Shown: positions 32,867-43,994, counted from the first letter of the stretch. The stretch: 64,000 nt of DNA from Forficula auricularia (GCA_024734495.1 JALMQS010000085.1:434001-498000), one strand, 5' to 3'. Made by a program: numbers and translations. Notes: generated from the letters alone by a model not told the origin.

Positions 32867-33194
32867 CTGGAATTTAGAAATAATAAACTAATATTATAAT
32901 TATGAGATATAATTTATTAAATATGAGAGAAAGAGAGATGGTAAACATAATACAAAGATAAACTCAATTTATAAAAAAATTTTTACGAGTTTATGAAGAC
33001 AATATATGATACATAATGATTACCTAAAAGAAATACAATTCGTTATAAAACCAACTCAAAAACGTTTAATTAAAATTTAAACGATTCAGAAGAAAAAAAA
33101 ATTATTAATTGAAAATTAAATATAAACAAATGTTGCTTACTATGCAGAAAAGTGCAATACTTTGGTGTAATAATTTGAATATGAACAATAGAAT

Positions 33195-33400
33195 TAAGTT
33201 GAAAGTTTTTTGCCGAAGGTAGCAGAATTTTTATATATTGAAGGAGACAATAAAAGAGTGTGTCTTCTGCTGGAATTATAAATTTTATATATTTATAATA
33301 TTTTATAATATTTATTTATAACGATCGTTATAAATACGGTCGTTATAAATAAATAAAATTTATAATTCCATCAGAAGACACACTCTTTTATTGTCTCCTT
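33195..33400. mobile_element. Family A palindrome, copy 3
   Basis: Arms GAAGGTAGCAGAATTTTT (left only), then GGAGACAATAAAAGAGTGTG and TCTTCTGCTGGAATTATAAA, inverted on the right. Exact 9-bp flanks CAATAGAAT at 33186-33194 and 33401-33409. The short centre (TATAACGATCGTTATA) lacks the hammerhead-like part. Confidence 0.75.
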
Positions 33401-33449
33401 CAATAGAATGAAGGTGTATAGAACTATAATTACTCCTAGTTTCTCTTAC

Positions 33450-33855
33450 TATCCTACAATATTATATTTTGAAACTCAGGAGAATACCTATTGATAACCT
33501 TCAGGTCTTACAAAATATATGCCTGAAAATTATTTTAAAATGTGACAGGTATACATCAATAAGTAATATGGTGGAATATTTAGGACTTATGAATGTGAAG
33601 CAATTCTTATTTTTAGGAAACAGGGCACAAGAAATTCATTATATTTTAGAGTTCTTGAGGAATTTAATTCTTTGCCAGCAGAAGTGAGAAATGCATCAAG
33701 TCTGATTTAATTTAAGAACCAAGTGAGGATATATCTTAAAAGGGGCAGTTGAATATTTCTATTGAGAAATATTGAGAAATATTATAACTTTAGTATTATA
33801 ATTTGTAATATTGTAATATATATGCATGAAAAATACATTTAAATATAAATAAAAA
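33450..33855 (+). pseudogene. LINE C-terminal fragment and 3' UTR
   Basis: The frame starts before LRRIPIDNLQVLQNICLKII and continues with LKCDRYTSISNMVEYLG and VKQFLFLGNRA, a CR1/jockey-type C-terminus. After a frameshift comes EFNSLPAEVRNASSLI then FKNQVRIYLKRG. The tail ends in ATTTAAATATAAATAAAA. It is 5'-truncated and a different LINE from 4.9 kb. Confidence 0.65.
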
Positions 33856-34069
33856 AAAAATGCAACAATTCTTCCAAAAGCTTCTATTTTTCATATTTTT
33901 CAAATTTTGAAGAAATTCTTGAATTTTATTAAACGATTTTCAATTTTTTAAATAAAGGATTGTATTTATTTTGCTTGATAATACGATCAAGCATTTTTTA
34001 TTCAAATTTAATGACATTACATTAAGAGATTAGACTTTCAACTTCGAGTTCATCTTCCAGGGGATTAAT

Positions 34070-34372
34070 CGAGGGGTGATCCGCGATTGGAAGTAGGTGT
34101 ACATCTCTTTGGAAGTATTTTGGAAGTACTTGGAAATATTTGGAAGTACTTGGAAATATTTGGAAGTGCTTGAAAATTTTGGAAGTGTTTGGAAATGTTT
34201 GGAAGTACTTGGAAATATTTGGAAGTACTTGGAAATATTTGGAATTACTTGGAAATATTTGGAATACTTCGAAATATTTGGAAGTACTTGGAAATATTTG
34301 AAATTACTTGGAAATATTTGGAAGTACAAGTGGAAGTAGGTGTACAGCATATAGGTCGTGGTTTACCCCTCG
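34070..34372. mobile_element. MITE family G, copy 1, with minisatellite core
   Basis: The ends CGAGGGGTGATCCGCGA and the complement of CGAGGGGTAAACCACGA are followed by AGTAGGTGTACA on both sides. Exact 8-bp target duplication GGATTAAT (34062-34069, 34373-34380). The core is about ten 20-23-bp units TTTGGAAGTACTTGGAAATA. An 8-bp duplication suggests a hAT-like or P-like superfamily, but the termini are atypical. Confidence 0.75.
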
Positions 34373-34380
34373 GGATTAAT

Positions 34381-35957
34381 TATTAAAAATTTCCCTCCAG
34401 ATGATTAATTAGCTTAAAAATTAAAATATAACAGTTTTTATAGAAAAACTACACCAAAATTGAAGAGAAAATAGGTTAAGATTGTGTTGAGGCGGGGGAA
34501 GATGTTTTTGGGGCGCTTGGCAGCCCGGGACTAATTAGACTCACCAGTCCAGGCTAACAATTCCGATTGCTAATCTAAGGGCCGGTAGTGGGAGTAGGGT
34601 ACTTGATAGGAAACGAGTCTCCAAAATTCGGACTCGCCGGTATGACGTCACAATCTGAACTGACCTATTTTTTAATATACATAGAATTGGATTAAAAAAA
34701 TAAATAAAATAAAAAAATTGAAAAAATGTAATAAAACTGAGGCTGACTTAAGTTTGTGATTAATAATAATTTAAATTTATAAACAATTTTTAGAATTTCA
34801 AATACAATAATTAATTTTTTTATATAGATTGATTGATAAAACGAGTTTTTTAGACGACATTTTTCCGATTTTAATGGTTAATTTAGTTATTTGATGATTA
34901 TGAATTTAAACAACATTTGTAATACGATTATATAGGTATGTATAGATAAATAATGAGTTGATTTTCTTTTTGATTATAATAATTAAATGAATTTATTTAA
35001 ACGTTAGATACCATTTGTAGAAACATTTCAATTAGGTAACACAAAATTACTAATTCTAATTAAATTATGCCATTAAGCATTTAGTATATATTTCTACGGC
35101 AGTTTTTAGCAAATTAATTGGAAAAAATAAATTTGGACATAGACTAGATGTATAATTTTTTTAAATTATTGTTTTGGCCAACTTTTATATGATTCCGCAA
35201 TTTAATATATCATTAAAACAAACGTGGAATAAAATACTTATTCAAGACTAGTCCTTGAAATTTGGGGATTTATGCAATTTCTAACTACTAGTATATAAAC
35301 TCTAAAGAGTGAAAAAAGTGGTTTTTTATAAAATGTCTCTTTCTATCTCTCTACTTAAAATGCTTAAATGTTACTAATTTTCAGACTAGACCAATAAAGC
35401 GATAGCTATAAAGAGAGAGACTTTAGTTAAAAATAAGCGAGTGATGGAATTAATTTGTTAATATTTGAAATTAGTCCCTACATTTTTAAGTTATTTATAT
35501 AATTAATTAACACACAGCCATGTCGATTAAGATTTCAGTGAATTATCGAAATGCTCATAGAAAGCTTCTTAGAGTAAAAATTATTTTTCCCGACGTATAA
35601 ATTAATATATTTTCTAGTTCTTTAACAGATTATGTCTATTAGGTAAGAGTGTCGTTTTCTTTCATCTAGAAATGTCAAAGTGAAAGTAATCTTTAAAATC
35701 CTAAGGATAGAATCTCTCACAATGTCCAGACCAGAAAGAAAAGTGCAATACTTTCACATATATTATCTAATATCAAATAATTTTATAGATATACGAGTAA
35801 GTGAAAGTAATTAGATATTATAATGTCTCTTATATCACGACAGCATTATAAACGCTACAAAATATTTATGTTGCTCAAAGGCCAACGCGGTTAAGTCAAT
35901 TTTTGGAAAAATTTTAAATTTTCGTAAATTCGTATCCCTCAAATTAGGTTTATTCTA
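34381..35957. other. Long AT-rich spacer
   Basis: At 34530-34575 the minus strand has CCCACTACCGGCCCTTAG, a 30-bp patch and ACTG|GTGAGT, a possible micro-exon (LAIGIVSLDW) that is too short to trust. Otherwise nothing. Confidence 0.4.
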
Positions 35958-36572
35958 CAGGATGGGCATAAAGATCTATCACATTTTAAAGAGGTATAAA
36001 AAATGAAAAAAATTAACTAAGAAAAAATTGAATATATTTTTAAAAAGAAGATAAAATATTTTTTTAATGTTTTTTACACATTATGAGAAAAAAAACCGGC
36101 AGAATATGTAATGAAAATTCTAGCCCTTTCGACCAAACTCAACCAAATTTTCAATACATATTCTGTGGGTCCAAAAGATTAGAAATGCAAAAACTAACCA
36201 CCCAAATGGGGGGTGGGGGGGTCAAAAATGAAAATTCCAGCCCTTTTGACCAAACTCAACCAAATTTTGTATAGATATTCTGTGGATCCCCAGAAGGCAA
36301 GAAATGCAAAAACTAACCAAATTTTGTATACATAGTTTGGTCGAAAGAACTAGAATTTTAATTATTTACTCTCCTTCCCCCCCCCCATTTTGGGTGGTTA
36401 GTTTTTGCATTTCTAGCCTTCAGGTGGGGGTCCATAGAATATGTATACAAAATTTGGTTGAGTTTGGTCGAAAGGGCTAGAATTTTCATTATTATTTCCC
36501 CCCCCCCCCCCCCCCGCCCAAATGAAAATTCTAGCCTCTTCAAAATGTGGTAGATCTTTATGTCCCACCCTG
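35958..36572. mobile_element. Mariner-type MITE family J, copy 1
   Basis: The ends CAGGATGGGCATAAAGATCT and the complement of CAGGGTGGGACATAAAGATC are flanked by TA. The interior holds three copies of the module CCAAATTTTGTATA / AATTTGGTTGAGTTTGGTCG in both orientations, with G- and C-runs. Confidence 0.65.
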
Positions 36573-37369
36573 TATTTAAAACAAAAGATTTCATTTCTTG
36601 CTTCGGTTTCTCTTAATAGGGTCTAGTTTTTATCCCTCCTGAATATGTTTTCTTAAATAATTAAAGGATATTTTTGTCGTTTTTGAATGACCACAAGGTA
36701 AGATTTCGAGGACCACTAGTAGTCAGCTGACTTATCTCCATATTTACGCCCGCTAATGTTTATATTTAAGACAGTATATACGTAGGAGTCTGGTCTTAAT
36801 CTTTTGCGTCTCTCTCGATGTAGTAAATACATATAATTATATCTCGAGTTTATTTGAAATTAGATGACCTGGTTATGAGATTGATTAATTAGCAGCAATG
36901 ATTTCATTATTTATTTTCTCACTTTATATATCAACTGATGAGCTCAGTGAGGATCCTTAATAGAATTCACAATTCAATAAATAGAAAAATTACAAAGAAA
37001 ACCGCATCGTAATAGTCGGATGTTGTGGTTGTGGTTTGAATTTCTAAATGATTCGTCTTAATTAATCTTCCAAGTTCCATGTATGGGATCTTTCATCATT
37101 TCTAATAATTAAATATTCAATATCTAGCTTAGACGAAATTTTTAGCCAGTACGCCTGGGAGGTAGGCAAAGTTTTAGCTATATAGATATTTTTATTTTTT
37201 TTTACTCTTTTTTATTTATATACTTTGAAATAATGTTGAAACCCTATGGTTCTAGGGATTTCAAAAAAAAAAAAGTAGGTATTGCTAAATCACAGGGTCT
37301 GCTCAATTTATATCAAAAAAGTCGATAAATAGGAAAACAGAACTGGCCCCGAGCATGTCAACCTCGTTT
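36573..37369. other. AT-rich spacer
   Basis: Nothing recognisable. Confidence 0.45.
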
Positions 37370-37377
37370 CTAAGATC

Positions 37378-37663
37378 CGAGGGGTGAACCGCGACCTAAT
37401 ATGCTGTTCACCTACTTCCACTTGTACTTTCAAATATTTCCAAGTACTTCCAAATATTTCCAAGCGCTTCCAAATATTTCCAAGTACTTTCAAATATTTC
37501 CAAGCACTTCCAGATATTACCAAGTACTTCTAAATGTTTTCAAGTACTTCCAAATATTTCCAAGTAATTGCAAATATTTCCAAGTACTTCAAAACATTTC
37601 CAAGTACTTCCAAAATACTTCAAAAGAGGTGTACACCTACTTCCAATCGCGGAATACCCCTCG
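37378..37663. mobile_element. MITE family G, copy 2, with minisatellite core
   Basis: CGAGGGGTGAACCGCGACC and the complement of CGAGGGGTATTCCGCGATTG at the ends. The core is TTTCCAAGTACTTCCAAATA units, i.e. the reverse orientation of copy 1. The flanks CTAAGATC and GGATTATC do not match well. Confidence 0.65.
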
Positions 37664-37750
37664 GGATTATCCTAGAGTTTCGGGCATTAGGTAATATATA
37701 ATGTAGGTATATAACTGATGCGATTGATAAATATCTTCAAATTTGTTTAT

Positions 37751-38935
37751 ACATGTGGCATTCCACGTCAAATCGGACAGTTTGAAAATTTTTAATTTTT
37801 GATTTCCTTCACTTTTTGACTTTTTTTAGTATCTACCCATCAAACAACTCTTCCTGGCAAATTTTGAAATTTTTTTGATCACCGGTTTAAAAAATAGAGA
37901 ATTTCAGTTTTTCACTCGTAATTTCTTCAATAATGGCAAAATTCATTTTTTTTTTAATTTTTATTTTTTTAAATCTTATTGTTTAAAAAAAATACAAAAA
38001 ATTATTTAAAGTTGATTGAATGTAATGGAAGGCAGCCCAGGGGTAGTGAGGAAAGAAAAAATTAACACATATCAAATAAGGTGTAATTTTTTCTTTCCTC
38101 ACTACCCCTGGGCTGCCTTCCATTACATTCAATTAAAAGATCTACCAGTCCGTCTCTCTCCAGAGAAAATTTCGTTGCAAAAAAATTATTTAAAGTGTTT
38201 TTATATGCGATTTTTGAGTTTGAAAATTTTAATCTTGTTTTTGAAACTGTATGTATTCTTCGATTTTTTTGATAATTTTTTTATTTTATACTTCTATTCA
38301 TTCTACAAATTTTAAGACCGGGTTGATAGTGGTTCTATAATAATTACTAGTTTTTTCGATTTTTGATTTTGATTTTCTTTCAACAATCTAAAATACTAAT
38401 TATTTGTTTTAAAAACCTGTTAACAATAAAAATCAATTCAAAATAACTAAAAAAGAGAACCCAATACCTAAAAGTGGTTTTAATAATGGTTAATAGCGAA
38501 TAAATTTTTTTTCGGAATTTTCAAAAATCGAAAAATCTAGTAATTAATATAGGACCACTAACAACCCGGTTTTAAAATTTGTAGAATGGATAAAAGTTTG
38601 AAATAAAAAATATCAAAAAAATCGAAGAGAACATACAGTTTGAAAAACAAGATTAAAATTTTCAAATTCAAAAATCGCTTATAAAAACAATTTAAATAAT
38701 TATTTTATATTTTTTTCTAAAAAGTATAAATAAAAAAAATTGAATTTGGACTATTTTTGAAGAAGTTTTAAGCGAAAACCCGAAATTCAATATCTTTTAA
38801 ACCGGTGATGAAAAAAATTTCAAAATTTACCAGGAAGAGTTTTTTGATGGGCACTAAAAAAATGTCAAAAAATGAAGGAAATCAAAAATTAAAATTTTTT
38901 CATACCGTCCGATTTGGCGTCGAATGACTCACATA
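37751..38935. mobile_element. 1.2-kb foldback element K with nested hairpin
   Basis: The ends GTCAAATCGGACAGTTTG and the complement of CCGTCCGATTTGGCG, with arms running about 500 bp (e.g. AACTCTTCCTGG / CCAGGAAGAGTT, CACCGGTTTAAAA complement). No coding. The superfamily is unknown. The left arm is interrupted at 38013-38179. Confidence 0.7.
38013..38179. mobile_element. 167-bp hairpin insertion with 17-bp duplication
   Basis: AAAAAATTATTTAAAGT at 37996-38012 is repeated at 38180-38196. Inside, arms of about 48 bp (GTAATGGAAGGCAGCCCAGG and complement) form a perfect hairpin, followed by ATCTACCAGTCCGTCTCTC. The long duplication argues for target-primed insertion. Confidence 0.7.
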
Positions 38936-39995
38936 TAATATTATGTATAAACCTAAAAATAATTAAAATATGAAGTCGAAATTGTACAAAATATTAGTTC
39001 CAATTAAAATTAATTATTTAGTAAAAAATAACAATTTTTCTTTCATTAATAAATTCATTCAAATAATAGGAAGTATTATTCGGTACGCGCCTGGAAAGCA
39101 AATTTCCCTTACCTGCCGGGCGGCCCTAGTACTGAATTGAAGCACTATTTTTATTTCAGTGTATAATGATATACTTTTAAAATAAATAAATAATAAAGAA
39201 TTAAAATTTTTTTAATCGGGACCGAAATTAATATAACGTATGTAATTTTTTTCATGTTTGTTTGTCAGAGCATTGTAGGTAGTATATTAAATCAGATATA
39301 AACATGATTTAACTATATTTTTACATTTTTCCCAATCTAAAAATTTTATCAAAATTTTAACCCGAAAGATTATTTTGGGAACGGTCAAATTTGTTGTGTA
39401 GTTCAAAATATTTTTTTTTTTTTACTATAGGATGTGAGGTTTTTATATAGTATTATGTTTATTTTTTAATAAATATATTTCGATTTAAAACAACGATTTG
39501 AGAAATCCTCAAAACACTATTTTTAGGTTATTTTTGTTCCAGCCAAATTTCAATAAGTATGCAAATTACAATTTTGAAAATAAGTTCACTTTCTCTTTAT
39601 GAACGAATTAAAAAAATTGTAAAAATTTAAGATTAGTTTTTTTTTCAATAACCCATTCAAATACAAAAAGGACAAAATGTAAAATTTTAATAAAACTTAG
39701 ATTTTTTATAAAACCATTTAAAAATTGTAATACAACCCAATTATGCTACAAATCCAAGTTGCTATCAAAATCCACTAAATTGAGTTATTTTAGTTTATGA
39801 ATTAAAAAAAAAAAGTATCAAATTTTTTTAACCAGACTATTTCATTTTTGTATACCGCAGCCAGATTCCAAACCGCTTAATGAACACCTTTTGGTATAAT
39901 ATATCGTATACATTGAACTAGTATGGAAAAATTCAAAGCTAAAATTACAATATTGCAATTAGAAAAGTTTGAAAAACTTTTTCCGAAGATGGTAA
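38936..39995. other. AT-rich spacer
   Basis: Nothing recognisable. Confidence 0.5.
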
Positions 39996-39998
39996 AAG

Positions 39999-40233
39999 GA
40001 CCGTGCATTAAACATACAGGCAGCACTACTGCCAAAGGTAGCGCTCTCTTGTGTTTAGTTATTCAAATAATTTGGGGGAATTGGGGTAAATATTGAATTA
40101 TAATATATATCATAGATAAAAGAGTGCACGGAGCCTAGAGGGCGAGTCTCTTTGGCTTGGACGTTTAATAAATCATCCCCCAAAGCTTACATTTTCGCTG
40201 ACAGTTGGCGCTAAAGTCGTAACGCACGGTCCC
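39999..40233. mobile_element. MITE with ends GGACCGTGC
   Basis: AGGACCGTGCATTAA at the left and TAACGCACGGTCCC at the right are inverted (about 13 bp). GGTAGCGCTC and GGCGCTA lie inside. No target duplication is certain. Confidence 0.45.
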
Positions 40234-40357
40234 TATTTCAATGGTCTATTTATTCTATTCAAAAACATGAAAAGTAATATTCTTCGCCCGAGTATTGCTC
40301 TTTAAATAGTAAGTACACATTAAGGAAACAGTAAGGAAATATTTTCTTTGGCGAATA

Positions 40358-40473
40358 CTATCTATTATTAGACTCCAAGCCATCCATCAGAGACGAGAAG
40401 TCCTGCTTCGTCTCATCCTTTTGATCTGTTGGTTTGGCAGATGGCGAAAGGAATTCCAGCCTTGTATCGTCCA
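40358..40473 (-). CDS. Candidate terminal coding exon, unknown gene
   Basis: After a T-rich acceptor (ATATTTATCTAG) the frame reads DDTRLEFLSPSAKPTDQK and then DETKQDFSSLMDGLESNNR before TAG at 40358-40360. Composition is hydrophilic and acidic with no low complexity, unlike chance frames in this AT-rich DNA. The other two frames also stop. No domain is recognised. Confidence 0.4.
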
Positions 40474-41200
40474 CTAGATAAATATTTAATGAAAATATCG
40501 ACCAAGATGCCATCTATCATTTACATACACTTCCCCTGTAATTATCCTTCTCGATGTACCATAGATAGACACACTTTATCCATAGGCTGATGTGTAATTT
40601 CATCGAGATTATATACTAGTAATCTTAGAGTGTGTGTGTATACGTGAGCCTGGCGCTCTTCCTCATCCTTTTCATCTTTCCTCATCCCTATCAGAGCTAC
40701 ATTAGTCTGGTCTATTATCTTTGAAAAGCCTCATCTTCTTCTTTCTCTGTTCTTTACTTTCATCCTTTCAATCTTTTCTCAATCCCTCACTTAGGGTTTC
40801 TACACAAATCGTCTTCTGATCAAGTTTTTAACCTCTATTCAAACTAACTGCGACTTAAATCTACTCTTTAATTTAAATAAAGCATAATAATATAAATTTT
40901 AAAATTAAGGAGATGATATGGTCTAATAATATATTGAAATGTTGTGGATTATACATATTCAACATCTCAGAAAAGATCTGAAAAATCGACATAACCCACT
41001 AGGGGGGTGCAAAATAACCTTTAGTGTTTAGTCTTTCAGGATTTATATCCACTGCGAACTATCTCGTTTCTCATTGAAAATTTCAAATTTTAAATTAAAG
41101 AGAGACTAGATTAATACAATTTATTTTCTTTATGTTGAATCATCTCTTGTATTGGCAGGGTGTGGAGTGCATGGTGGGGACAACTGAATCGATCGCAGCG
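40474..41200. other. Spacer without supported gene
   Basis: A pyrimidine-rich region at 40640-40800 (CTTCCTCATCCTTTTCATC) has no open frame. Confidence 0.4.
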
Positions 41201-41270
41201 ATCGTTGTGGTCAAATTTTCGTTAAATAATGCTCACGTTCAGGGTAAAAAAATAAAAAGTAATATTAAAA

Positions 41271-41411
41271 ATGGTGCACAATAGTTGCTGTGTAGTTAAT
41301 TGTAAAAATACAGGCATAAATAGTGACTGGAAATTTTATACATTTCCAGTTGCTAGTTGGAAATTAGGAAAATGGAAAAAATTGATAAATACTGTTAAGA
41401 GAAAAAAATAA
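41271..41411 (+). CDS. THAP-domain N-terminus, fragment
   Basis: A 46-codon frame begins MVHNSCCVVNCKNTGINS and continues DWKFYTFPVASWKLGKW and KKLINTVKRKK before TAA. It shows the first half of a THAP C2CH zinc finger: Cys-X4-Cys (CCVVNC) near residues 6-11, the FYTFP motif and the W-K-K-L-I helix. The second half (C-X2-H, AVPTIF-like) is missing. A GTAGCG just after the stop could be a donor in a variant. It may be a decayed THAP gene or the start of a P-type transposase. Confidence 0.55.
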   Translation: MVHNSCCVVNCKNTGINSDWKFYTFPVASWKLGKWKKLINTVKRKK

Positions 41412-41820
41412 GTAGCGCATAACCTAACTTAGTAACATGTGTACTTCGAATAATTTGTATGGTTGGAAATCATTTTGGAGTAATGTAATGATTATTAATT
41501 TGAATTATTGAATTTGGTAAGCGTCAATTTTGAGATTTTATTAAATAACTTTTGCCACATTGTTAAAATTCTTTGACATCTCTGACATGACCAGCCGTGA
41601 CTAATGATTTGCCTTTATTCATTGTTTGAAGTTGAAATAATATCTTGTAAATTACTGCCTCAAACCCTGTTTGAATTATGACATTCATCGTTGCTTGAAA
41701 ATTATTAAAATTTACCAATTATAATTGGAAAATTTTAAACCCAAGGCTTATAAAAGAACAATTTATAAATTGAAAATAAATAATTATTTAAAAAATTAAA
41801 TTGACTATTCTGAATTTTTT
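41412..41820. other. AT-rich spacer after THAP fragment
   Basis: The matching second half of the THAP finger (CSxHF) was sought here and not seen. Confidence 0.4.
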
Positions 41821-42461
41821 TACTTTACCATACAGGGTATGGTAGCTAGTTAGCTGGTTAACTGGTTAGCTGGTTAGATAATTAGCTAATTAGCTGGTTA
41901 GCTAGTTAGCTAGTTAGTTAGTTAGTTAGTTAGTTAATTAGTTAGTTAGTTAATTAGTTAGTTAGTTAGTTAGTTAGTCTGTGCGTTACCAAATTTTGTG
42001 GACGAGCTAGCTCAAAAACTAGTGTGAATATCGAAACCAAATTTCACACATAGTTCATCGGTTCATTGAGATTAAGAGCTGATTAGATTTCGGTGCATAT
42101 CGACCCAAAATTAAGGGGGGTGGAGAAGGGGTTAAAAATTAAAAATCTAGGTCGTTTGAGCAAACTCAACCAAATTTTGTATACATAATCAGTGGGTCCC
42201 CAGAAGTCTAAAAATGCAAAAACTAACCGCCCTAAATGGGGGGGGGGGGGGCGGAGGGTCAAAAAAATGAAAATCTTGGCCATTTACCAAACTCAACCAA
42301 ATTTTGTATACATAATCAGTGGGTCCCAAGAAGTCTAAAAATGCAAAAACTAACCCCCTCCCCTACAAGATTATAAATAATTTTATTAAATATTAAATAT
42401 ATGTGAGGGGCCAGGTTGTATGGTAAAGTCAAGTGGATGGTCACATCAGAACACGTCAGCT
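41821..42461 (-). mobile_element. Family C element, copy 4
   Basis: The hairpin ACCATACAGGGTATGGT lies at 41827-41843 and the other end AACACGTCAGCTTATTTT near 42450. Two tandem AACTCAACCAAATTTTGTAT modules lie inside, and a G-run of about 14 at 42238-42251. Confidence 0.65.
41869..41980. repeat. (TTAG)n microsatellite inside family C
   Basis: Mostly GTTAGTTAGTTAG with AGCTGG variants at the left. It is the expanded counterpart of the ACAGACTAAC words of copy 3. It is not a telomere repeat. Confidence 0.7.
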
Positions 42462-42856
42462 TATTTTTTTTTTGTTTTTAAAACATCATTTGCATTGGTA
42501 TCGCCGGATAACCTTATTCCAATAATAAACTTTACTACTATTTATTAACACTTTTCATACTTTCTTCGTATGTTTCAATATCTTTTATTCACTACCGGTA
42601 TTGTATTTTTCCTTTAAGGTTCTTAAAAAATTTTTTACATTATTTATTAATGCAAAATAAATTAATTTTATAAACATTTAGCACCTCTTTCACGGCTCTA
42701 GAGCATGATTTAATGCAGCCGTCAGATGTCGTTTTCGTCGCGCACCCTGCCAATATTTCCATTTGAATATTTATTTAATTTTCTCCCTAAAGAGTCCATA
42801 GAATTAATTGTATAAAAATAAAAATAAAAGTGTTCTCTTCAGGCAAATATGAGTAG

Positions 42857-43051
42857 CCATATGAGTGGTATCGGTGTCGCACATCGACAAACGTTCCATT
42901 CAGAAATTCCGTCACTTTCTGTTGGTTGGTTAATCGGATCTGTCATCAGTTGTCGGCGGGCCTCTGGCCTCCGCCCTTCTGCCTTCATCTCGCGCCTCCC
43001 GATGACTCATGTCAATCATCGTCACAACTTTCGTTCATTCATTAACAAGTA
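42857..43051 (+). CDS. Possible exon, strand uncertain
   Basis: A GC-rich patch after GTGTTCTCTTCAG|GCAAAT. The frame reads MSSHMSGIGVAHRQTFH, then SVGWLIGSVISCRRASG, and ends FINK with a stop. No donor and no recognised domain. It may be non-coding conserved sequence. Confidence 0.2.
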
Positions 43052-43294
43052 GAGAGTCGAAAAAAAGCAGCTTATCAAGAAAAAGACTTTATTTAATGGC
43101 AATGGGTGAAAAAAATTGTTAGTTTGGATAAAAAGCGAACATTTGATAGTCACGGACATGCAATTCACGATGTTTATATATTTATGAAAAGAGCAGAGAA
43201 AAAAATTACCTAGAATTCGGATTATAGATATTCTAAAAACAAATAATGAATAAACACTTAAATACAAATTATATTAAACAAACAATTCTTGTAT

Positions 43295-43983
43295 GGAAGG
43301 AGACAATAAAAGAGTGTGTCTTCTGCTGGAATTATAAATTTTATTTATTTATAACGAGACTATAGTTTCGAGGGCTTTGTCCTCTTCATCAGTCTATTAC
43401 ACTGAATTCACAGGAATTAATTTATGAATGAAAGGTTAAAATTTTTCATGTGGTTAGGTTAAGAATTGTACAGGGTGGCCAAGTTAAGAATTGAAATTTA
43501 TACTTGTTTTATTTTGACTGTAGGTGGCGTTCATGAAGTTTTTATTTGAGCGGCTATTTTTTTTAAGGGATCTAATTAGTATTTTCGAATCGTTAGAAAT
43601 TTTAAAATCATACAATAATTCACCAAAAAAATTCTTAAATCGAAAAATAGAAATTCCCGAAAGCTTTATTTTAAAAATAGCCGCTCAAATAAAAATTTTA
43701 TGAACGCCGCCTATAGCCAAAATAAAACAAGTATAAATTTCAATTCTTAACTTGGCCACCCTGAACAATTCTTAACCTAACCACATGAAAAATTTTAACC
43801 TTTCATTCATAAATTAATTCATGTGAATCCATTGTAATAGACTGATGAAGAGGGCAAAGTTCTCGAAACTATAGTCTCGTTATAAATAAATAAAATTTAT
43901 AATTCCAGCAGAAGACACACTCTTTTATTGTCTCCTTCTATATATAAAAATTCTGCTACTCTCGGCACAAAACTTTTCAATTT
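43295..43983. mobile_element. Family A palindrome, copy 4 (longest, hammerhead-like motifs)
   Basis: Exact 11-bp flanks AATTCTTGTAT at 43284-43294 and 43984-43994. From outside inward the arms carry GGAGACAATAAAAGAGTGTG, TCTTCTGCTGG, TAACGAGACTATAGTTTCG, a CTGATGA motif, GGTTAGGTTAAGAATTGT, and an inner inverted block GGTGGCCAAGTTAAGAATTG. The centre is a 110-bp spacer at about 43563-43672. It has one extra end on the right (CTGCTACTCTCGGC). No coding. Confidence 0.75.
43842..43876 (+). ncRNA. Hammerhead-like motif in family A (right arm)
   Basis: CTGATGA (43842-43848), A, a stem GAGGGC-AAA-GTTCTC, GAAAC (43865-43869), TATA and GTC (43874-43876). The core pattern matches a type I hammerhead, except for one extra A before stem II. 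A mirrored copy is on the minus strand at 43358-43392. Copy 5 has a decayed version near 62571-62605. Confidence 0.4.
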
Positions 43984-43994
43984 AATTCTTGTAT

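Noticed and set aside
34097..34340. Array that could look like a CRISPR
   Set aside because: Units are contiguous and degenerate with no unique spacers of constant length, and the DNA is eukaryotic.
34030..34350. Long frames of F-P-S-T or W-K-Y-L-E repeats on both strands
   Set aside because: They are translations of the 20-23-bp minisatellite in MITE family G; the same happens at 37308-37694.
41869..41980. (TTAG)n as a telomeric repeat
   Set aside because: Arthropod telomeres are usually TTAGG; this is a local expansion inside a family C transposon.
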